In this document: piece after piece, positions 13,138 to 18,235 of the stretch
How positions within the stretch are numbered: position 1 is the stretch's first letter
How the letters are laid out: each line of letters starts with the position of its first letter
Origin: Bacteroidaceae bacterium
GTDB lineage: Bacteria > Bacteroidota > Bacteroidia > Bacteroidales > Bacteroidaceae
Direction of reading: 5' to 3'
Assembly (NCBI GenBank): GCA_900771425.1
Contig: CAAGNV010000020.1
Location: forward strand, 1 to 18,235
Length of the DNA: 18,235 nt
Made by a program: the position numbers and the translations under genes
The notes under the pieces: generated by a model
Told to the model about the DNA's origin: nothing
Seen by the model: only the letters and a program-made list of their open reading frames with translations
Database searches by the model: none

Positions 13138-14616
13138 ATGATTAATCAACCAGTAGTAAAACTCGGTATCGTCGGTGTAAGCCGCGACTGTTTCCCTGTA
13201 ACTCTTACTCAGGCTCGTCTGGCTGCACTCATGACAGAAGTCAAGAATGCAGGTCTGCCTGAAGTTTACGATTGCCCAGTGACAATCGAAAACGAAAACG
13301 ACACAATGAAGGCTCTTGCATGGGCAAAGGAAAACGGCATCAACGCCGTATGTATGTTCCTCGGCAACTTCGGTCCAGAAGGTCCTACAACCATGTTCAT
13401 CCAGAAGTTCCAGGGACCAGCAATGGTACTCGCTGCCAAGGAAGAAGGCAAGGCAAACCTCGCAAGCGACCGTGGTGATGCACTCTGCGGTGTGCTCAAC
13501 TTCTCTTACAGCGTAGGTCTCCGCCGCCTCCGCGTTTATATCCCAGAATATCCAAACGTAACTCCAAAAGAGGCTGTAAGCGAACTCGCTGACTTCCGTC
13601 ACATCGCACGAGTAGTCATCGGCATGCGTAACCTCAAGGTATTCGGCTTCGGTCCACGTCCGTTCGACTTCCTCGCTTGCAACGCACCAATTCAGCCACT
13701 TTACGACCTCGGTGTAGAAGTACAGGAAAACTCAGAACTCGACCTCAAGTGCCAGTACGAGAAGGTTGCAGACCGCAAGGCAGAAATCGCAGCTATCGCA
13801 CGCGACATGGAACAGGAACTTGGTCCTTGCCGTAACACATATCCAGAGATTATCGACAGCATGGCACAACTCGAACTCGCACTCCTCGACTGGTACGAAA
13901 ACAACCACGGTGCATGCGACTACGCAGTATTTGCCAACAAGTGCTGGCCAGCATGGCAACCAGTATTCCACTTCGAGCCTTGCTATGTAAACTCACGCCT
14001 CACTGGTCGTGGCATTCCAGTAGCATGCGAAGTTGACCTCTACGGTGCAGTCAGCGAATTCATGGCAGAATGTGCATCTGAACTCCCTGCTACATTGCTC
14101 GACATCAACAACTCAGTGCCAGACGACGTCATCCCACAGGGCGCAGACCTCGCAGGTGCAAGCAAGAAGGACCTCTACATGGGCTTCCACTGCGGTAACA
14201 CATGCTCATCATGTATGAAAGACTGCAAGATCAAGTACCAGCTCATTCAGGCACGTCTCATGAGTCCAGATATCACAAAGGGTACACTCGAAGGACAGAT
14301 CAAGCCAAGCGCAACAACTATGTTCCGCCTCCAGTCTAATTCTGATGCACGCCTCGTTAGCTACATCGCACAGGGTGAGTTCCTCGACATCGACCCATGC
14401 TCATTCGGTGGTATCGGTATCGCTGCAATCCCAGGCTTCGCACGCTTCTACCGTCACGTGCTCGTAGGCAAGCGCTTCCCTCACCACGGTGCTTATGCAT
14501 TCAAGCATGTAGGCAAGATTCTCTTCGAAGCACTCCACCTCCTCGGTGTTGACGACATCAACACTCCACTCCCAGAAGGTCAGCTCTATCCAGGCGAGAA
14601 TCCATTCGCACTCTAA
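13138..14616 (+). CDS. L-fucose/L-arabinose isomerase-family protein
   Basis: The 492-aa protein belongs to the FucI/AraA-type ketol isomerases, which interconvert aldoses and ketoses with Mn2+. Likely metal ligands are Glu298 (ACEVDLYG), Asp322 (LLDINN) and His449 or His450 (FPHHGAYAF), in the order known for fucose isomerase. It is shorter than E. coli FucI (~590 aa), and the sugar specificity cannot be named. A Cys cluster (Cys352, 356, 359, 363) sits in the active-site side segment GFHCGNTCSSCMKDC. The codon choice is strikingly uniform (mostly CTC, AAC, AAG, GAC, CGC), unlike its neighbours, which suggests high expression. It is cytoplasmic. It is divergent from the transporter operon across the repeat array and ends at a strong terminator. 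Confidence 0.88.
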   Translation: MINQPVVKLGIVGVSRDCFPVTLTQARLAALMTEVKNAGLPEVYDCPVTIENENDTMKALAWAKENGINAVCMFLGNFGPEGPTTMFIQKFQGPAMVLAAKEEGKANLASDRGDALCGVLNFSYSVGLRRLRVYIPEYPNVTPKEAVSELADFRHIARVVIGMRNLKVFGFGPRPFDFLACNAPIQPLYDLGVEVQENSELDLKCQYEKVADRKAEIAAIARDMEQELGPCRNTYPEIIDSMAQLELALLDWYENNHGACDYAVFANKCWPAWQPVFHFEPCYVNSRLTGRGIPVACEVDLYGAVSEFMAECASELPATLLDINNSVPDDVIPQGADLAGASKKDLYMGFHCGNTCSSCMKDCKIKYQLIQARLMSPDITKGTLEGQIKPSATTMFRLQSNSDARLVSYIAQGEFLDIDPCSFGGIGIAAIPGFARFYRHVLVGKRFPHHGAYAFKHVGKILFEALHLLGVDDINTPLPEGQLYPGENPFAL

Positions 14617-14648
14617 CGAATGCTCTCACGCTTGACAGCATAAAAACG

Positions 14649-14686
14649 AAAATTCCCGAAGTCTTGTATAGGACTTCGGGAATTTT
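14649..14686. terminator. strong hairpin terminator between isomerase and Wza-like gene
   Basis: A perfect 15-bp stem, AAAATTCCCGAAGTC (14649-14663) with its reverse complement (14672-14686), has an 8-base loop. The arms themselves end in A and T tracts, so it can act on both strands. It separates the plus-strand isomerase from the 3' end of the minus-strand export operon. Confidence 0.9.
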
Positions 14687-14780
14687 ATGTTTAGTCAGAT
14701 AGTAGCATCTGTAGTGGTTGCGACTACTGCCTCCGAAACTACCTTTCTACTAAAAGTTGAACTGGCGAAACTTGTATATG

Positions 14781-15599
14781 TTATTTGTTTACAGTCAGGA
14801 ATGTGAGAATAGACATGGCCAACGATGCAATTGATATCCAGAAGGATGTTGAGCGTACGTTGTTGCCGTTTACTGTTGCTTCACGCTGGCGCTTTTCGAT
14901 AGGAGACACATATATGACATCGCCCTGTTGAATGCAGAAACCTGGTGAAGAGTACAAGTTTGCGCCCTGTGTCAGGTCCATGCGATATACCTCGTCCTTG
15001 TTGTCGGCTGTATGGCGAATCAGTGCAACGTCAGTACGGCGTCCGTTGATGGTGAGGTCGCCTGCCAGACCGAGTGCGTCCATGATAGTGAAACGGTCAC
15101 GGTCAATCTTGAATCGACCTGGTCTTGCCACTTCACCCAATACCGTAACACCTAAATTCATGAATTCGACAGTCACTACCGGGTCTTTAATCTGATTGCT
15201 TGCGATGAGTCGTTTCTTGATGTCGGCAGCCAGTGCGTCGCGTGTCATGCCTGTTACCTTTATCTTGCCCAATATAGGGAAATCAATTTCACCATTGGAA
15301 TCTACCGTATATCCTGATACGCCCGTGTTGGAATTTGAACTGCCGCCTGATGTAAGAGAATTGCTGTCTCCAAGTCGTCGTGTCTGATATGCCAGGTTGA
15401 ACATCTCTGCAATTTGTCCGTCTCGGCTGTTAACGATGATGGATATCTGGTCCATCGGTTGCAGGGTGATTATTCTTGCCTTTGTTGTTGTGACTGATGA
15501 CTCATTGCTCAAATCCTGAAAATATGTGACGTCCTGAGGTGTTGTACAACTCCCCAATACCAAAGCCGTGAGAGCGACTGACAATAAAATTTTCTTCAT
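14781..15599 (-). CDS. Wza-like polysaccharide export lipoprotein
   Basis: Wza-type proteins form the outer-membrane channel for capsule or exopolysaccharide. The 272-aa product has a lipoprotein signal (VLGSC, Cys18), a poly-export domain around residues 43-145 (ITLQPMDQISIIV and the strand GEIDFPILGKIKV), and an SLBB domain around 145-235 (VTVLGEVARPGRFKI). A single C-terminal hydrophobic segment (about 250-268) fits the membrane-spanning helix of this family. It is shorter than E. coli Wza (379 aa), as is usual in Bacteroidetes. A Ser/Asn/Gly-rich stretch (83-95) interrupts the first domain. It lies 69 bases after the Wzc-like gene, so the two are probably cotranscribed and act together. 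Confidence 0.92.
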   Translation of the reverse strand: MKKILLSVALTALVLGSCTTPQDVTYFQDLSNESSVTTTKARIITLQPMDQISIIVNSRDGQIAEMFNLAYQTRRLGDSNSLTSGGSSNSNTGVSGYTVDSNGEIDFPILGKIKVTGMTRDALAADIKKRLIASNQIKDPVVTVEFMNLGVTVLGEVARPGRFKIDRDRFTIMDALGLAGDLTINGRRTDVALIRHTADNKDEVYRMDLTQGANLYSSPGFCIQQGDVIYVSPIEKRQREATVNGNNVRSTSFWISIASLAMSILTFLTVNK

Positions 15600-15668
15600 A
15601 ATAGTTGCTGTATTATTGAATCTGTAATCATATGGTGTCGTGCCAAATCAATTGCGTAGGGCAAATTA

Positions 15669-18104
15669 TTATTCTGCACTATCGTTCTTGCTGCTATAAT
15701 AACTATAGCCGCTGTAACCATATCCCGACTTGTAGCCATATTTATGCCCGTAAATACCGTCTGATTCGGTACCGTTGAGTATGATACCCATGTTCTTGTA
15801 TCGATGGCTGTTGTACAGGTCTTCAATCTCGCCGAGCATTGAGCGCTCGAAGAGACCGACTCGGATTGCAAGCAGGGTGGTGTCTGCATTCGGAGCGATG
15901 AGGTCGGCATCGGTAACAATACCGACAGGAGGACAGTCAAGGAATATGTAATCGTATTGCTTGCGGAGGTCTTCGATGAGTTTAGCCAGCAGTGGGCTTG
16001 CAATAAGTTCGGCAGGGTTAGGAGGCACGGTGCCGCATGGGATGAGGTCGATAGCCAGCCCGTTGGTCTCCTTCGGCAGGATGATGTCCTTGTAGTCCTT
16101 TACCTTTTCGCTCAAATAGTCTGATATGCCAATCTTGGTCTTATCGACGTACATACTGAGTGCTTTCCTACGGATGTCGAGGTCGATGGCAATGGTGCGA
16201 TGTCCCTTGATGGCCATTGTTGTTGCCAAGTTAGCCGAGATGAATGTCTTTCCGCTTCCTGGGTTTGCGCTGACAAGCATGACAACATGAGCTCCTTCTG
16301 TAGTAGATTTCATGTTCATGAACTCGAGGTTCGTACGCAAGATACGGAATGCCTCGTTTACTATGTCACGTCCCTTGTGCTTGACGATTACTTCACTCTT
16401 TCCTTCTTTCTGTTTGTCACGCTTGAACAGACGGGTGATGAAGTTCTGCTTCTTTCTGTATGCCAAAGGTATTTCGCCAAACAATGGCACTGCTATGTTG
16501 GCGAGGTCCTTGCGTGAGCGTACGGTGGTCTTCATCTTCTCCAACGTGTAGAACAGGAGCAGAGGAATTGCCAATCCTGCGAGGAACGCAATGAGCAGTA
16601 CTTTGGTATGGTCTGGTGTTGTCTTCAGAGTGCTGTTGCCATGGTCAGGAGTGGCAATGACACTTGTGTTGTATGAAGTAAATGTCTGTGACAGTTCGTT
16701 TTCTTCACGTTTCTGCAGCAAGAAGAGGTAGAGTGCCTCCTTGACTTTCTGCTGACGTTCTGATGAAAGCAACTGACCTGCCTGGACTGGACTGCTGGCA
16801 ATGCGTGATGTAGCCTGAGCCTTTGCAGCCTGTGACGTATGCAACTGTGTATTGAGTGCAGCGATGTAGTTCTCAAGTGTTGACAGTACGGTGTAGCGGA
16901 GTGACTCGAGCTGCTTGTCGATGTCTTGAACCAGAAGGTTCTCTTCGGATGAACTCTCGACGTGTCTGTTGCGCTGGAGCTGCAGTTCGTTGTACTGGTT
17001 GATGAGCTGCATGATGCTCTGGTTCTCAAGTCCTGCGTTTGCTGGCAGCAACTGGTTGCGGCTGCTGGAGATGTAATTGCTCAGGTATCGTGCGATGCTG
17101 AGTTGGTTGCTGAGCGACATGATTTCATTGTTCTGTCTGGCTGCCTGCTGCATGTCGATGTTAATGGCTGAGGCAGCATCAGGAATCATGTTGGCACTCT
17201 TGAATTCAGTAATCTTATCGTCAACGTCGCCAAGTTCTTCCTGGATTACCTTGAGGCGCTCGTTGATGAACTTGTTGGTAGAATTACAGATTTGGTTTCT
17301 GTCCTTAATCCAATTCTCGTTATAGACCTTGATGATCGTGTTGAGCACTTCCTCTGCGCGCTGAACGTTCTGGTCGCTGAAAGAGAGTCGGATGACGGTA
17401 GTGTTCTTGTTTTCGAGCTCTACATTCAGACGGTCGCAGTAGCTGTCTGCCACATGGTAAGGATTTGCACGCGTTACAAATACTTTGCCGACAAATGGTG
17501 TTGACTGTGGATATACTGGTTCCTTAATGACGAGTTTGCCTACCGGTGTCTTGACGGTATCACCTATCTTGACGATAAGATCTTTCTTTCCCAATTCTTC
17601 GCCATTTAATACAAAGTCCGACAACTTGATGTGCTTGTTGTCTTTTGACAATGTTGCGGTGAATGAACTGTAGTCTGGGTTTTCCAAGTCGGTAAACTCT
17701 ACGCGGAACGGAAGTTGGTCGCCATAAAGTACTACGTCATGAAAGCGTCCTTCGGTTGCATATCTGACTTCGAGGTTGAGGTTGCGCACTACTTCAAACA
17801 TGAGGTTTGGTGACTTGAAGTTGACCATCTCGTTCTCGATATTCGTGTTGGACGTGAAGAGTCCAAGGTTGTTGAACGAGTTTTCCATGTCCGAAGCCAG
17901 AGACTTGCCCTGTGTGTCTGTCTTGATAAGGATGGAGGCTGTACGTGTGTAAACTGTAGGTGTCTTGAGCAAGTAAGCATATGCCAGTCCACAACAAACC
18001 ACGACACTGATGATGAACCAATACCACTTGCTGAGGTATAATGCTATCAGTTCTTTCGTGTCAAGGACATTTTCTTCATTGTTTTTTCTTTCTTGCTGAT
18101 TCAT
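15669..18104 (-). CDS. Wzc-like chain-length regulator and tyrosine kinase
   Basis: Wzc-type proteins control polysaccharide polymerisation and export through cycles of autophosphorylation. The 811-aa protein has two transmembrane helices (about 29-46 and 502-520) bounding a periplasmic Wzz-type region with a long coiled-coil stretch (about 245-470). The cytoplasmic kinase domain carries RILRTNLEF (587-595), Walker A SANPGSGKT (612-620), Walker A' AIDLDIRRK (639-647) and Walker B YIFLDCPPV (719-727). The C terminus has a Tyr-rich tail (eight Tyr between 785 and 803), the usual autophosphorylation cluster of BY-kinases. The domain order and length are normal. The stop is at the minus-strand 3' end at 15669, and the Wza-like gene follows. 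A promoter box and a terminator-like hairpin lie in the leader. Confidence 0.95.
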   Translation of the reverse strand: MNQQERKNNEENVLDTKELIALYLSKWYWFIISVVVCCGLAYAYLLKTPTVYTRTASILIKTDTQGKSLASDMENSFNNLGLFTSNTNIENEMVNFKSPNLMFEVVRNLNLEVRYATEGRFHDVVLYGDQLPFRVEFTDLENPDYSSFTATLSKDNKHIKLSDFVLNGEELGKKDLIVKIGDTVKTPVGKLVIKEPVYPQSTPFVGKVFVTRANPYHVADSYCDRLNVELENKNTTVIRLSFSDQNVQRAEEVLNTIIKVYNENWIKDRNQICNSTNKFINERLKVIQEELGDVDDKITEFKSANMIPDAASAINIDMQQAARQNNEIMSLSNQLSIARYLSNYISSSRNQLLPANAGLENQSIMQLINQYNELQLQRNRHVESSSEENLLVQDIDKQLESLRYTVLSTLENYIAALNTQLHTSQAAKAQATSRIASSPVQAGQLLSSERQQKVKEALYLFLLQKREENELSQTFTSYNTSVIATPDHGNSTLKTTPDHTKVLLIAFLAGLAIPLLLFYTLEKMKTTVRSRKDLANIAVPLFGEIPLAYRKKQNFITRLFKRDKQKEGKSEVIVKHKGRDIVNEAFRILRTNLEFMNMKSTTEGAHVVMLVSANPGSGKTFISANLATTMAIKGHRTIAIDLDIRRKALSMYVDKTKIGISDYLSEKVKDYKDIILPKETNGLAIDLIPCGTVPPNPAELIASPLLAKLIEDLRKQYDYIFLDCPPVGIVTDADLIAPNADTTLLAIRVGLFERSMLGEIEDLYNSHRYKNMGIILNGTESDGIYGHKYGYKSGYGYSGYSYYSSKNDSAE

Positions 18105-18139
18105 ATTTGATAATTAGCCTAAAATCCGCAACTATCCTC

Positions 18140-18162
18140 AAAAAAGCAATCAGAGGCTGATT
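18140..18162 (-). promoter_or_regulatory. terminator-like hairpin in the leader of the Wzc-like gene
   Basis: On the minus strand AATCAG, a CCT loop and CTGATT form a perfect 6-bp stem, followed two bases later by six T. It lies about 36 bases before the start at 18104. This has the layout of an intrinsic terminator, so the operon might be controlled by attenuation; the stem is short and AT-rich, so the call is tentative. Confidence 0.45.
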
Positions 18163-18210
18163 TCGTGAGCAGACAATAGTCCGATGTAGTATAAGCAATG
18201 AAATGACCGC

Positions 18211-18218
18211 CAAATGTA
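18211..18218 (-). promoter_or_regulatory. -7 box for the Wzc/Wza operon (TACATTTG)
   Basis: The minus strand reads TACATTTG, an exact match to TAnnTTTG, 106 bases before the Wzc-like start. The -33 region lies beyond the end of the window. The 131 bases from 18105 to 18235 hold no gene. Confidence 0.55.
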
Positions 18219-18235
18219 GCCACCTTCCCCTTACC

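Noticed and set aside
13129..13602. Minus-strand open frame of 157 codons within the isomerase gene
   Set aside because: It is a shadow of the strongly biased codon use of the isomerase on the other strand, with no recognisable domain.

Overview
The window looks like a chromosomal segment from a Bacteroidales bacterium, most likely Prevotella or a close relative. The reasons are a short primary sigma factor (286 aa) without region 1.1, promoter -7 boxes of the TAnnTTTG type, Sec-secreted proteins in a style common in that group, and a Wza/Wzc exopolysaccharide pair. These taxonomic calls rest on recognised protein families and promoter style, not on a database search.

Layout. 1-2340: the tail of a PD-(D/E)XK/AAA-type protein, a structured 216-base gap, then a secreted beta-rich protein, a 53-aa small protein and a secreted FISUMP-like protein that carries an in-frame amber codon (probable pseudogene). 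A long perfect hairpin closes this block. 2497-4127: nth (endonuclease III) and rpoD diverge from a shared promoter region with a -7 box on each strand. 4159-9222: six same-strand genes follow rpoD closely with no terminator seen: a secreted basic protein, a clostripain-family (C11) lipoprotein protease, an HPr-kinase-like P-loop protein, a signal-peptidase-like protein with a Ser/His pair, a PqqD-like protein, and a CE15 glucuronoyl esterase. 9366-12508 (minus strand): a GPH-type sugar transporter, an FMN-dependent alpha-hydroxy-acid oxidase relative and a TIM-barrel sugar epimerase/isomerase relative form a tight operon; the first two overlap by one base. 12509-13137: a 629-base gap with an unusual 22-bp tandem array in which inverted 5-mers alternate every 11 bp. 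13138-14616: an L-fucose/L-arabinose isomerase-family protein on the plus strand, with a strong terminator. 14781-18104 (minus strand): Wzc-like chain-length regulator/tyrosine kinase followed by the Wza-like outer-membrane export lipoprotein, with a leader that holds a terminator-like hairpin.

How the genes may work together. The best candidate for an undescribed system is 4159-7807. A PqqD-like (peptide-binding) protein, an HPrK-like kinase, an S26-like peptidase and a C11 protease sit together without a radical SAM enzyme, a lasso cyclase or an obvious precursor peptide. This resembles parts of known peptide-modification cassettes but is not a complete one. The CE15 esterase, GPH transporter, oxidoreductase, epimerase and isomerase together suggest uptake and catabolism of an unusual sugar or uronate, possibly released from plant glucuronoxylan; the exact substrate cannot be read from sequence.
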